NCBI RefSeq assembly: GCF_003854275.1 | Contig: NZ_QTQP01000060.1 | Span: 1 to 39,902, forward strand | From: Burkholderia sp. Bp8963 | GTDB lineage: Bacteria > Pseudomonadota > Gammaproteobacteria > Burkholderiales > Burkholderiaceae | Length of the DNA stretch: 39,902 nucleotides | Reading direction: 5' to 3' | In this document: positions 8,028-16,535 of the stretch, piece by piece | Numbering within the stretch: the first letter of the stretch is position 1 | How the letters are laid out: each line of letters starts with the position of its first letter | The notes under the pieces: model-generated | What the model was told of the DNA's origin: nothing | Database searches by the model: none | Seen by the model: the letters and a program-made list of their open reading frames with translations, nothing else | Translations under genes and position numbers: made by a program

Positions 8028-8834
8028 ATGAGCGAAGTGAACCAAGAGAAGGACGTGATCCAGTACGAAGTTGCTGACAACGGCATCGCCACGATTTGGC
8101 TGAATCGCCCGCACGTTCGCAACTGCGTGAGCCCGCAACTGCTGAAGGATCTCGAAGCTGCCGTTGATCGCGCAGCGGAAGACAGCAACGTTCTCGCCGT
8201 CGTGTTCCGTGGTCGTGCAAACACGTTCTGCGCAGGCGCTGACCTCGGCAAGCTCGTCGGCCCGGTGCTGCAAGAAACGTCCACGTCGCTGCAACTCGCA
8301 ATCGACTCGGCACGTACGTACGACAAGATCTTCAACATGAAAAAGCCGACCATCGCGGCTGTTGATGGTTACGCAGTCGCCGGCGGTTTCGAACTCATGA
8401 TATCGTGCGACTTTGCACTCGCAACGGAAGAAGCCAAGGTTGGTGACTTCCATATCCGCCGTGCTCTCTTCGGCGGTGCAGGCCCGATCTATCGTCTGCC
8501 GCGCATGATCGGTACGCGCAAGTCGAAGGAACTGATGCTCACGGGCAAGCTGCTGACGGGCAAGGAATGCGTCGAATGGGGCCTGATGAGCGCATGCGCA
8601 CCGCGCGCTGAGTTCGACCAGCTGATCCAGGACTTCTGCGCACCGCTGATCGACAAGTCGCCGTTCTGCATGTGGATGACGAAGATGGCCGTCAACCGTG
8701 GCCTCGACGCGGACACGAACAGCCTGATCACGCTCGAAACGATGACATGTAACGTCGTCCACCACTCGGAAGACGCCAAGGAAGGCGTGCGCGCGTTCCT
8801 GGAAAAGCGTCAGCCGAAGTGGATCGGTAAGTAA
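8028..8834 (+). CDS. Enoyl-CoA hydratase/isomerase (crotonase) family protein
   Basis: A 268-residue crotonase. The oxyanion-hole segments are present: NTFCAGADL near residues 65-73, and AVAGGFELMISCD with E122. The second catalytic glutamate of true hydratases (QPE in rat ECH1) is replaced: the motif reads GDFHIRRA, placing H142 there. Loss of that glutamate is common in crotonases that catalyse isomerisation, C-C bond hydrolysis or retro-Claisen cleavage, so ordinary hydration should not be assumed. I start at ATG 8028 (AGGAA 8 nt upstream); ATG 8001 is an alternative. It is first in an operon with an EthD-like protein, an SDR and a CoA ligase, behind an operator-controlled promoter. Its codons look strongly adapted, suggesting high expression. 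Confidence 0.88.
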   Translation: MSEVNQEKDVIQYEVADNGIATIWLNRPHVRNCVSPQLLKDLEAAVDRAAEDSNVLAVVFRGRANTFCAGADLGKLVGPVLQETSTSLQLAIDSARTYDKIFNMKKPTIAAVDGYAVAGGFELMISCDFALATEEAKVGDFHIRRALFGGAGPIYRLPRMIGTRKSKELMLTGKLLTGKECVEWGLMSACAPRAEFDQLIQDFCAPLIDKSPFCMWMTKMAVNRGLDADTNSLITLETMTCNVVHHSEDAKEGVRAFLEKRQPKWIGK

Positions 8835-8851
8835 GCAGCCGGAGAACGACA

Positions 8852-9199
8852 ATGACTGTAAGCCTTGTAATTTTGGCCTCTCGCCCGCCCGAGTGGACTG
8901 TTGAGCAGTTCACAACTTGGTGGCGAGGTGAACATGCCGCGTATGGCCGGAAATTGCCGGGCTTGCAGGCATATCGCCATGGGGTGATTGTGCACGACTA
9001 CGATCACCCTGAAGGGCCCGCATACGACGGTCACGCGGTTCTGACGTTCCCGGATCGCGCGACACTCGATGCAGCATTTGTATCGCAAGAGTGGAAAGAT
9101 GCAGTTGCTCACGTGGGCCGTATGAAGGGCAAGCGTATTGCTCTGATTACTGAAGAAGCAGATATGTTTGCTCTTCACGCTCCTAAGGAGCGCAACTAA
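8852..9199 (+). CDS. EthD-domain (dimeric alpha/beta barrel) protein
   Basis: A 115-residue protein with the EthD-like ferredoxin fold: a starting strand SLVILASRPPEWTVEQFTTWW, a central GHAVLTFPDRATLDAAF strand-helix, and a C-terminal strand near IALITEEADMF. GGAG precedes ATG 8852. Its stop overlaps the next gene's ATG by one base (TAATG), so the two are translationally coupled. EthD-type proteins occur in catabolic clusters, some as decarboxylases, cyclases or thioester-handling enzymes, many with no known activity. H28 and H43 are candidate active-site residues only by analogy. The function here is not known. Confidence 0.8.
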   Translation: MTVSLVILASRPPEWTVEQFTTWWRGEHAAYGRKLPGLQAYRHGVIVHDYDHPEGPAYDGHAVLTFPDRATLDAAFVSQEWKDAVAHVGRMKGKRIALITEEADMFALHAPKERN

Positions 9200-9996
9200 T
9201 GTCCACTCTTGAAAAAGGTTTCGTCGCTCAAAGTTTTCGCCTGGACGGTCGCGTTGCTGTCATCAATGGCGGTCGCGGTGATATGGCCGCCGCGATGGGC
9301 GCAGCACTCGCTGACCTCGGCTGTAGCGTAGTCTTCATGTCTCGCAAAGTAGAAGAATGCGAGGCCGTGGCAAACGACATCGGACCTCGCTTCGGTGTGC
9401 GGACGCTGGGCCTGCGCTGCGATGTCTCGAACGAAGCTGAAGTGGAGGCCGCCGTTGCCCGAGTTGTCGAAGAACTGGGTCGGATCGATATTCTGATCAA
9501 CAACGCAGGCGCTTCGTGGTGGGGCCTGCCTGAGGACATTCCCCTCTCGGGCTGGCAGAAGGTGATGGACGTGAACGTGACGGGCACCTTCCTGGCCTGC
9601 CGTCATGTTGCTCGCCACATGATTGCCCGCGGCCAGGGCGGTTCGATCATCAATGTCGCCTCCGTCGGCGCATATCTGTCCTACACGCCAGACAAAGGAC
9701 AAGTCGTTCCGTACACAACAAGCAAGGCTGCGATTGTCCATCTGACAAGCAATCTCGCTGCGCAGTGGGCCGCGCACGGCATTCGTGTGAACGCAATTGC
9801 TCCCGGCTCTATCGAAACTGGAATGACGAAAACTGTTCCCGAGGATCAGAAAGCGAAACTGCTTAATGACATCCTCCTGCGTCGGTTCGGCAAACCCATC
9901 GAACTTACGGGTACGGTCGCACTACTGGCGTCTGACGCTGGCGGATTTATTACCGGACAAACATATATCGTAGACGGGGGGCAGACAATTGCTTAA
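9199..9996 (+). CDS. SDR-family oxidoreductase with atypical glycine motif
   Basis: A 265-residue classical-size SDR. The catalytic triad is complete (S155 in NVASVGA, Y172 and K176 in PYTTSKAA), with NNAG at 101-104 and the C-terminal GGFITGQTYIVDGG. The cofactor motif TGxxxGxG is degenerate: residues 23-30 read NGGRGDMA, so the first threonine and the second and third glycines are lost. FabI/divergent SDRs also alter this motif, but this pattern is unusual with an otherwise classical body. The likely role is NAD(P)-dependent oxidation of a hydroxyacyl-CoA or ring alcohol. It overlaps the preceding gene by 1 nt and the ligase by 8 nt. Confidence 0.87.
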   Translation: MSTLEKGFVAQSFRLDGRVAVINGGRGDMAAAMGAALADLGCSVVFMSRKVEECEAVANDIGPRFGVRTLGLRCDVSNEAEVEAAVARVVEELGRIDILINNAGASWWGLPEDIPLSGWQKVMDVNVTGTFLACRHVARHMIARGQGGSIINVASVGAYLSYTPDKGQVVPYTTSKAAIVHLTSNLAAQWAAHGIRVNAIAPGSIETGMTKTVPEDQKAKLLNDILLRRFGKPIELTGTVALLASDAGGFITGQTYIVDGGQTIA

Positions 9997-11524
9997 CAAC
10001 CGAATTACAGAATATACAGCCAATGGGCTAGCCTGGACTGACGCCTCGCTTTGGCAGCAGTTCAAAGCGCTGCACGAAGCAGACTCACAGGCACTCGCCG
10101 CCGTGGACGGCACAGCTCGCGAATGGAGTCGCTCGGAACTCTACGAGCGAGCGACTCTGATCGCTAAAGAACTTAGCGCAAGCGGTGTCGGTGCTCACGA
10201 CCGCGTGATGGTCGAAGGCCGCAAGACTGCGAATATACTCGCCGCAGCGCTCGCGATCTCCAGCGTTGGTGCCGTTGCCTGTCCCTATACGCCGGATCTC
10301 GGCAAATCAGAACGCAGTGTCATCGAACAGCGTCTCGGTCACGTAGCGATAATCGGTTCGTCAGAAGTCGACGCAAGGGCCATCCCCAGCGTCGAAGGCC
10401 TCTACCTCACTCTGTGCGAACGTCAAGATCGCACGTGGGACGAAGCCGACAAGAAGGCCGCGCTTATCGCCTTCACTTCCGGCACGACGGGTATCCCAAA
10501 GGGTGTGATGCACTCTGTGTCCGGGATGAATTACGCTACGCGCGCCTGTGCCAAGATTGCCGGTCTCGAGCCCGGTGATGCGATTGTCGGCGTAGTGCCC
10601 CTCGGAAGCGCACCCGGTTTCACGTTCACGCTGCACTTCAGCCTGTCGCTGGGCCATCCGTTGATCATCGTTGATGCGTGGGACCCTCGCCGTGCGCTGG
10701 AGCTCATGGACGCGCATAACTGCCGTTGGGGTATGTGTGTTCCGACGCACCTGCACACAATGGTCGAGTGTGCTCGTTCTGGCCAGTGGTCGAAGCGTAG
10801 CCCGCTGAAAGCTCTCGCAGTCGGTGGTTCGGCTATGACCTCGCAACTGATTGCAGACGCCGACGAACTGCTTGGCATTCCGGTATTGCGTATGTACGGC
10901 ATGTCCGAGTGCATGGGTCATTGCAGCGCCCTGCCCACGGACTCGCTGGAAGTACGTCAAAACTCGGATGGCAAGCCCTTCCCCGGCACTCAGGATCAAG
11001 CCCTCGACGCTCAATTCAACCCTTTGCCCGTCGGTGAGCGCGGTCAAGCAGGTGTCAAGGGACCGTCGCTGTTCCTCAAATACGCAGAAGGACTCGGCAG
11101 CCAGGAGTATCGACTGACGGAAAACGGCTACTTCCTGACCGGCGATGAAATCGTTGTCGGCCAAGATGGCTATATCAAGGTTGTTGGCCGCTTGAAGGAC
11201 CAGATCATTCGCGGCGGATACAACGTTGACCCAGCAGAAGTCGAAGCCGCTGTGCTCAAGCACCCTGCCATCGAAGACGCGGTTGTCGTCGGTGTGCCAC
11301 ACTCGAAGCTCGGTGAGCAAGCTTGCGCTATCTGTGTAATCCGGACAGGATTCCCGACGTTGCAACTGTCGGATTTGACGTCTCATATGGAAGCTATCGG
11401 GCTGACGAAGAAGAAGTGGCCTGAGCATCTTGTGATTATCGACACAATGCCTGTCACCACTACCGGCAAGGTCGACAGGAAGACCTTGCAGAAAAATGCT
11501 ATTGCCCTGCTGACCGCAAGCTAG
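9989..11524 (+). CDS. Acyl-CoA synthetase (AMP-forming)
   Basis: A 511-residue ANL-superfamily ligase. The P-loop FTSGTTGIP is at 162-170, followed by YGMSE, TGD and GRLKDQIIRGGYNVDP (hinge and A8 motif), and the catalytic lysine K494 in TTGKVDRK. It activates a carboxylic acid with ATP and CoA, the expected entry step of the pathway. The start is TTG 9989, inside the SDR gene, seven nt after a six-G run that can serve as SD; no ATG lies near the expected N-terminus. The overall style is like medium-chain or cyclohexanecarboxylate-type ligases, but the substrate is not determinable. It is the last gene of unit C. Confidence 0.9.
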   Translation: MLNNRITEYTANGLAWTDASLWQQFKALHEADSQALAAVDGTAREWSRSELYERATLIAKELSASGVGAHDRVMVEGRKTANILAAALAISSVGAVACPYTPDLGKSERSVIEQRLGHVAIIGSSEVDARAIPSVEGLYLTLCERQDRTWDEADKKAALIAFTSGTTGIPKGVMHSVSGMNYATRACAKIAGLEPGDAIVGVVPLGSAPGFTFTLHFSLSLGHPLIIVDAWDPRRALELMDAHNCRWGMCVPTHLHTMVECARSGQWSKRSPLKALAVGGSAMTSQLIADADELLGIPVLRMYGMSECMGHCSALPTDSLEVRQNSDGKPFPGTQDQALDAQFNPLPVGERGQAGVKGPSLFLKYAEGLGSQEYRLTENGYFLTGDEIVVGQDGYIKVVGRLKDQIIRGGYNVDPAEVEAAVLKHPAIEDAVVVGVPHSKLGEQACAICVIRTGFPTLQLSDLTSHMEAIGLTKKKWPEHLVIIDTMPVTTTGKVDRKTLQKNAIALLTAS

Positions 11525-11546
11525 TTCGAGCGCTCTAAGCAATACA

Positions 11547-11768
11547 ATGGGACGCCTGGATGTTTGGTCACGGCATTTGATGGTGCGGGTCGAGAATGAG
11601 CCTTTGGGGCTCTGTGACCTGCACCGCATTGAGGCGATGTATGTTGTTGAACGCGAGATTCGCGGCCAGATGCCGGACATGCGCCTGTCTGCACGTCAGC
11701 AGCACTCGACCCCATTGATGACTCGTGCTTTGTCGGTCCGACTACCTGTCAGATCGAGTCCCGGCTAA
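11547..11768 (+). mobile_element. IS66-family transposase remnant
   Basis: The open frame contains CDLHRIEAMYVVEREIRG and RLSARQQHSTPLM. This is the recognisable IS66 TnpC/transposase segment in which an ALxxIxxLYxIExxIRG helix precedes RxxxRQxxSxPLL. Only about 40 residues are homologous; the DDE core and both flanks are absent. It is a dead fragment in the gap between the convergent units C and D. Confidence 0.6.
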
Positions 11769-12019
11769 TACAGATCAAGGTCGAGAAGGCACTCGTGCCT
11801 GATCCAGACATGCGCCGGCCGCTGTGCCTGGACGAGCAGAATGCGTGTCCGCCGGAGGACGTCGGTGGAGTGCCGGGATATGCCGACTTCCTCGAAGCGA
11901 TCGGCGATCCGACGCACGAGGAGCACGACCACTTCCTCGAGTGGTGTGGCGGCAACTTCGATCCCATTGCCTTCGACCTCGCGCTTACCAATCAGCAGCT
12001 CTCCGAGGTCAAGTTCTGA
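11747..12019 (+). pseudogene. C-terminal fragment of plasmid pRiA4b ORF-3-like protein
   Basis: The frame reads KALVPDPDMRRPLCLDEQN, then ACPPEDVGGVPGYADFLEA, then EEHDHFLEWCGGNFDPIAF and the stop at 12017-12019. That is the C-terminal part of the pRiA4b ORF-3 family, found widely on plasmids and mobile islands. The N-terminal two thirds is missing, and the upstream sequence is the IS66 remnant in another frame. It marks a junction of decayed mobile DNA between two catabolic operons. Confidence 0.75.
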
Positions 12020-12056
12020 ACGTCAAGACAGCCTCCGTTTGATGCTTACGGCCGAT

Positions 12057-12086
12057 CTCAAAGCTCCACGTACCGGCGAGCTTGAG
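12057..12086 (-). terminator. Weak stem-loop after unit D
   Basis: CTCAAAGCTC and GAGCTTGAG pair with one bulged A around an 11-nt loop, just past the CMD stop codon on the minus strand. No T-run follows, so it would be a weak or Rho-assisted terminator at best. Confidence 0.3.
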
Positions 12087-12094
12087 AGCAGCAC

Positions 12095-12787
12095 TTACAT
12101 CTTGTCCATCTGGGTAGCGCCAACGACCCATGCCGACAGACCGCTGGTCATGACAGCGCAGACTAAAGACTCTGCGATTTCGGTATCATTCGCACCCGCA
12201 GTTTTCGCACCCTTCATGTGGACGTTCGTCCAGTCGCTGTAGTCTGCAGCGAGGATAGTGACGAGCATCAGTTCCGAATACTTCGCGCCGAGCGGCGTGC
12301 CATTGATCGTGCCTTCGCGCATCAGGTAGTAGGCTTCGCTACCTACAGGAAGCAAATCGATCAGCTTGCCCAGCGACGGCGGCATGGCGCCGAAGTAGTT
12401 GAGAAAGTTCTGTTCGACTTGACCCGCTTCGACGTCGATGACCGGCATCGCCACTGCGGTAGGTACAACCTGGTACTCCGCGTCCAAGAGGGCCAAGAAG
12501 CGCAACGCGGCGCCCTCGCCACGGCAACTGCTGAGAATGATACCTGCCGAGCTAGCTTCCTCGTACGTGAGGCCCAGTTGGTGCGCACGCGTAAGTTCAC
12601 GTTCGGCCATCTCACGATAGCCCTTCGTGTTCGCAGCTACTGCTACGTACAGAGCCTTGATACGTGCCGGAAGAGCGCCGTCCGTGTTGACGATTTGCCG
12701 CCATCGTGAGTAGCCAGCGAGCGTATAGGGGGCGATTCTACGCAGTAAATTCGAGTCTAGAAGCGGGCTCATGCTTTTCGTTTCCAA
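12095..12787 (-). CDS. CMD/AhpD-like protein, copy 1
   Basis: A 230-residue protein built of two carboxymuconolactone-decarboxylase-like (AhpD fold) helical halves: AVAANTKGYREMAERELTRAHQLGL, and later YSELMLVTILAADYSDWTNVHMKGAKTAG. The peroxidase CxxC pair of AhpD is absent, so a redox role is unlikely. It is clearly a paralogue of the protein at 24840-25520 (shared RIAPYTLAGY/REIAPYTLSGY start, FxxYFGxxP, YYLMRxGTI). The start is ambiguous: TTG 12787 with GGAG 6 nt upstream, or ATG 12772 five codons later. It is the last gene of unit D, 14 nt after an SDR. The function is unknown; small-lactone or beta-keto-acid chemistry is only a suggestion from the family name. Confidence 0.8.
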   Translation of the reverse strand: METKSMSPLLDSNLLRRIAPYTLAGYSRWRQIVNTDGALPARIKALYVAVAANTKGYREMAERELTRAHQLGLTYEEASSAGIILSSCRGEGAALRFLALLDAEYQVVPTAVAMPVIDVEAGQVEQNFLNYFGAMPPSLGKLIDLLPVGSEAYYLMREGTINGTPLGAKYSELMLVTILAADYSDWTNVHMKGAKTAGANDTEIAESLVCAVMTSGLSAWVVGATQMDKM

Positions 12788-12801
12788 TTCATTCTCCGCG
12801 A

Positions 12802-13560
12802 TTATTGGCAGGTCACACCGCCATCGACAACCAACTCAGAACCCGTCATGTAGCTCGACTCATCGCTAGCCAGGAACAGGAAGGCATTAGCAATGTCCCG
12901 TGCCTTACCAAAACGCGCGAGAGGCGTATGAGCTAGAAACTCTTTAGCGAGTTCCGGTTTTGCGTATGCCGCTGCTGTCAGTGGAGTCTCAACGTGCCCC
13001 GGGTGCACTGAGTTGCAGCGAACACCATTACCGGCCTCTGCGCATTCGAGTGCAATGACCTTAGTCAGCATCCTGACACCGCCCTTAGCTGCGCAGTAGG
13101 CGCTTGCGTTAGGCCCTGCCGCGATACCGCGCATGGACGACATATTGACGATCGAACCGTAGCCTGACTTAGCGAGCAGAGGCATCATGTACTTCGTGCC
13201 CAGGAACACGCTATCGAGGTTCACAGCAACGGTTTCCTTCCAGTCTTCATACGAGAGGTTAGCAATCGATTGGAAGCGCCCGAAACCTGCATTGTTGATC
13301 AGGACATCAAGTTTGCCGAAACGAGCCATAAGAGTAGTCGCGAGATCCTTCCACTCTTGCTCTGACGTGACGTCAAAGCACGCACTACCAGACTCACGTC
13401 TGATCTCCTGGATCCTGGCGAGCGCCTCGGCCAACAACGGTCCGTTGCGGTCAGCGAGGACCACAACGGCCCCCTCTTCAGCGAACCGTTGTGCCGTAGC
13501 AAAGCCAATACCAGAAGCCGCACCCGTTACAAGTGCAACCTTATTGGCGAGCCGGCTCAT
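12802..13560 (-). CDS. SDR-family dehydrogenase
   Basis: A 252-residue classical SDR with all key motifs: TGAASGIG (12-19), acidic D37 after the second strand (suggesting NAD(H)), NNAG (89-92), S142, Y155 and K159 in AYCAAKGG, and HPGHVETPL. Its ATG overlaps the stop of the upstream SDR gene by 4 nt (ATGA). It probably interconverts a ring or side-chain alcohol and ketone. Four SDRs in one island imply several distinct hydroxyl positions or stereochemistries. The exact substrate is unknown. Confidence 0.9.
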   Translation of the reverse strand: MSRLANKVALVTGAASGIGFATAQRFAEEGAVVVLADRNGPLLAEALARIQEIRRESGSACFDVTSEQEWKDLATTLMARFGKLDVLINNAGFGRFQSIANLSYEDWKETVAVNLDSVFLGTKYMMPLLAKSGYGSIVNMSSMRGIAAGPNASAYCAAKGGVRMLTKVIALECAEAGNGVRCNSVHPGHVETPLTAAAYAKPELAKEFLAHTPLARFGKARDIANAFLFLASDESSYMTGSELVVDGGVTCQ

Positions 13561-14453
13561 TGCGCTTTCATCTCCCCGCTGCGGATATCGCGCTTCGTCA
13601 TTTCCAGCAGCGTGGCGAACTGCGGATTTTCACGATTCTGAATAGCCGTATGACGCTCCTTGATCGCTTCATCGAATGCCGTGGTCGTGATCGCGTACAG
13701 TTGATTCGCACGGATCGCATCGACCACAATGCCTGCGACCTCCGCAGGCGACAGGGCGCCGCTGTACATCTTGTCCGCAACTGCCTTCAACTCTTGCGTC
13801 TCTTCGAGAGCGCCGCCTTCCGGTCGCAGTTCTTGCGGACGGTTGCGTTCCGACTGATAGATCTTCGTGTTGACGAGACCCGGAATCAAGGCCGTCACGC
13901 CGATCTTCGAATCACGCTCCTTCAGACCCGCATACAGTCCTTCAGTGATGCGCAGAGCCGCATGCTTGGCTGCGCCGTATGCAACCGATGCGGAGCCGCT
14001 GACGATACCTGCGATCGAAGCCGTGACGACGATATGACCGTCCGTGCCTTGTTCAAGCATGCGCGGGACAAAGCTACGGATGCTGTTGACGACGCCCATC
14101 ATGTTGACGTCGAACGACCACTTCCAATCCTCGACCGGGTATTCCCACACCGGACGATAGCGGCCCGAGGGAACGACGCCTGCGTTAGCACACAGGACAT
14201 CGATCGAACCGAACGTATCGACAGCGGCCTTAGCCAAGGCTTCGACTTGATCGCCCTTCGTCACATCCGTGCGAACTGCAAGCGCTTCGTGCCCTGCGTC
14301 TTTCAGCGCTTGCGCAACACGCCTGGCTTCTGCTTCGTTAACGTCAGCGACAACAACTTTCGCGCCTTCGTTAGCAAAGCGCCAGGAGAGTGCTTCACCG
14401 ATACCCGAACCACCGCCCGTAACTACCGCGACTCGCTCTTTGAAGGATTGCAT
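13557..14453 (-). CDS. SDR-family oxidoreductase, long C-terminus
   Basis: A 298-residue SDR: TGGGSGIG (12-19), D37, CANAG instead of NNAG near 88-92, S146, Y159 and K163 in AYGAAKHA. It is about 45 residues longer than a typical member. The extra C-terminal part (AGIVVDAIRANQLYAITT onwards) is like SDRs acting on bulky hydrophobic substrates. I start at ATG 14453 with GGAG 6 nt upstream; a GTG four codons earlier would lie on the SD itself. It is translationally coupled to the next SDR. Confidence 0.88.
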   Translation of the reverse strand: MQSFKERVAVVTGGGSGIGEALSWRFANEGAKVVVADVNEAEARRVAQALKDAGHEALAVRTDVTKGDQVEALAKAAVDTFGSIDVLCANAGVVPSGRYRPVWEYPVEDWKWSFDVNMMGVVNSIRSFVPRMLEQGTDGHIVVTASIAGIVSGSASVAYGAAKHAALRITEGLYAGLKERDSKIGVTALIPGLVNTKIYQSERNRPQELRPEGGALEETQELKAVADKMYSGALSPAEVAGIVVDAIRANQLYAITTTAFDEAIKERHTAIQNRENPQFATLLEMTKRDIRSGEMKAQ

Positions 14454-14554
14454 TTGATTCTCCACGTATCAAGCTGTGCCCAGCCAGCTGTTAGTAATCC
14501 GGGCACTATTGAAATCAGGGTGCCAAGTTCACCCTGCCGAATGACCTAATTGCG

Positions 14555-16507
14555 TTACAAGCTCAAGCCGAGGCGTTGACCTTCCAACATTGCGTGTGAG
14601 ACACGACGCGGGCTGACGCAATCACCGATGGAGTGTACTTCCATCGTAGATTCTTCGAGTGCGTCGATCAGAGCACTACGTGAAGTACGGCCCGTCTGAA
14701 TGACAACGAGTTCGCATTCATATTCCGTCGTTTCGCCGGAACCGCCGTTCATCAGCGAAACGCCCTTCTCGGTAATGCTATCGAAAATAGAAAGTACACA
14801 ATACTCAGTGCGGCCGCTACCCAGACGGGCGATCAAAGGCCCGATACTCTCGGTGGGAATCTGTCCTGCGACACTCACGCCGGGAGTGGCGATCGTGACC
14901 TTCCAACCCGCGTTCATCAACGCTTCTGCGACGCCATACGTCCACCAGAATGCTGAGCCATCGTCAATAACGGTCACTCGCCCCTGACCATGAGGCTCGG
15001 GCATATCTTGATCGAGGACTTCGAACCATGTCTTGACGTGCGGGCCAGACTGTTCGTCCGACAACGGATTCGGCTGCGAGCCCGTAGCAATGACAGCGAC
15101 GTCAAAGCCTTCGAGTTCGGAAGCTGATTCAATACGGCGGTTCAGTTCGACAGTGACACCGAGTCGACGAATCTCGCTTTGTAGATAATCGATGAGATTT
15201 CGCAGATCGCTACGGCCCGGCAACGAAGCGGCGTAGAGGAACAGACCACCGAGCCCATCCGTTGCTTCAAAAATCGTTACCTGATGACCACGGTCAGCCG
15301 CAGCACGCGCCGTCTCAAGCCCAGCAGGGCCACCGCCGATGATCGCGATCTTGCGCTTACGCAGTGGGCCTTTGATGGTGAATTCAGGTACCAGCTCACG
15401 ACCAGCGCGAGGATTCACTGCGCAGTGGAGATGCGGCGAGAATGCACGACATTCTTGATTCAGACCAACGCAGGGACGGATACGCTCAGATTGTCCAGCA
15501 CGAGCCTTAGTGACCCAGTCAGCATCAGCAATGAATGCGCGCGCCATACCGATCATGTCAGCCTGACCTTCAGCGAGCACCTTCTCTGCGATCTCGGGGC
15601 TATTGATTCGCTGACCGACAATCACCGGCAAGCCCGTAGCCTGACGAATCAACCCGGCTGCACGTGCAGCAATAGCCTTCGGCTGCGTTGCATCCTTGAC
15701 GTAGAGGCCGCGCGTACCCATCGTAATACTCAGGTAGTCCGTCAGTCCGTCAGCAGCAATGAGTTTGCTTATCTGCACTGTATCGGGGATTTCCATCCCA
15801 TCAGCGATTTCCTCGGAAGCACTAAGACGCAGACCGAGCATGAAGTCTTCACCGCAGTGCTTGCGGATAGACTCGATTACCATACGCAGGAAACGCATAC
15901 GATTTTCGATTGAGCCGCCCCAGCGATCATCACGGAAATTCGTAGCCTCGGACAAGAATTGTCCGACGAGATAGCCGTGCGCTCCGTGAATCTCTACGCC
16001 GTCGTGCCCCGTAGCTTTGAGGTTAGATGCGGAGATACCGAAAGCTTCCACGATCTCAAGAATCTCTTTCTCATTGAGTTTCTTGGGACCATACGGGTCG
16101 CGTGGGCTACGGATAACCGAAGGTGCGAGCGGTGCGTTATCGAACTCGCCGCCGATAGTTTCACGTCCAAGGTGCAGGATTTGACCTACGATCTTCGTGC
16201 CATGCTTATGCACAGCATCCACGCGCTTTTGCATGGATTCGAAAACAGCTTCGTCGTACGGGGCAACGAGCTTTCCCGAACGAATGTACGACGTACGAGA
16301 CACTACCGCAGCGCCCGTGATAATCATTGCTAGACCAGACTTTGCACGTTCTTCATAGTATGCAATGTCTGCATCCATGATCGCGCCATCTTTGATCATC
16401 GATGTGCCATGCGGCAGTGCTACGAGTCGATTTTGAAGTTCGACTTTACCGATCTTGAACCTTTCAAAGAGTCGCGGAAAAGCTTGGGATTGTTTTTCGC
16501 ACGCCAT
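14555..16507 (-). CDS. 2,4-dienoyl-CoA reductase / NADH:flavin oxidoreductase (OYE) family
   Basis: A 650-residue three-domain enzyme. The FMN TIM barrel covers about 1-345, with H174 and H177 in EIHGAHGYL and RWGGSIENR. A 4Fe-4S loop follows, then an FAD/NAD(P) module with GGGPAG (391-396). It would reduce an enone or dienoyl-CoA. The cluster loop is altered: CVGLNQEC-x8-C gives C346, C353 and C362, but the second ligand of the canonical CxxCxxxC is L349 (codon CTG on the minus strand). The cluster may be lost or have a different ligand. I start at ATG 16507, 28 nt after the upstream SDR, instead of an ORF extension that overlaps it. Together with the FAD dehydrogenase at 4.9-6.2 kb it implies ketone- or enone-centred ring chemistry. 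Confidence 0.88.
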   Translation of the reverse strand: MACEKQSQAFPRLFERFKIGKVELQNRLVALPHGTSMIKDGAIMDADIAYYEERAKSGLAMIITGAAVVSRTSYIRSGKLVAPYDEAVFESMQKRVDAVHKHGTKIVGQILHLGRETIGGEFDNAPLAPSVIRSPRDPYGPKKLNEKEILEIVEAFGISASNLKATGHDGVEIHGAHGYLVGQFLSEATNFRDDRWGGSIENRMRFLRMVIESIRKHCGEDFMLGLRLSASEEIADGMEIPDTVQISKLIAADGLTDYLSITMGTRGLYVKDATQPKAIAARAAGLIRQATGLPVIVGQRINSPEIAEKVLAEGQADMIGMARAFIADADWVTKARAGQSERIRPCVGLNQECRAFSPHLHCAVNPRAGRELVPEFTIKGPLRKRKIAIIGGGPAGLETARAAADRGHQVTIFEATDGLGGLFLYAASLPGRSDLRNLIDYLQSEIRRLGVTVELNRRIESASELEGFDVAVIATGSQPNPLSDEQSGPHVKTWFEVLDQDMPEPHGQGRVTVIDDGSAFWWTYGVAEALMNAGWKVTIATPGVSVAGQIPTESIGPLIARLGSGRTEYCVLSIFDSITEKGVSLMNGGSGETTEYECELVVIQTGRTSRSALIDALEESTMEVHSIGDCVSPRRVSHAMLEGQRLGLSL

Positions 16508-16535
16508 GTTCTTGTCTCCAGTTCTAGTAAGCCGC

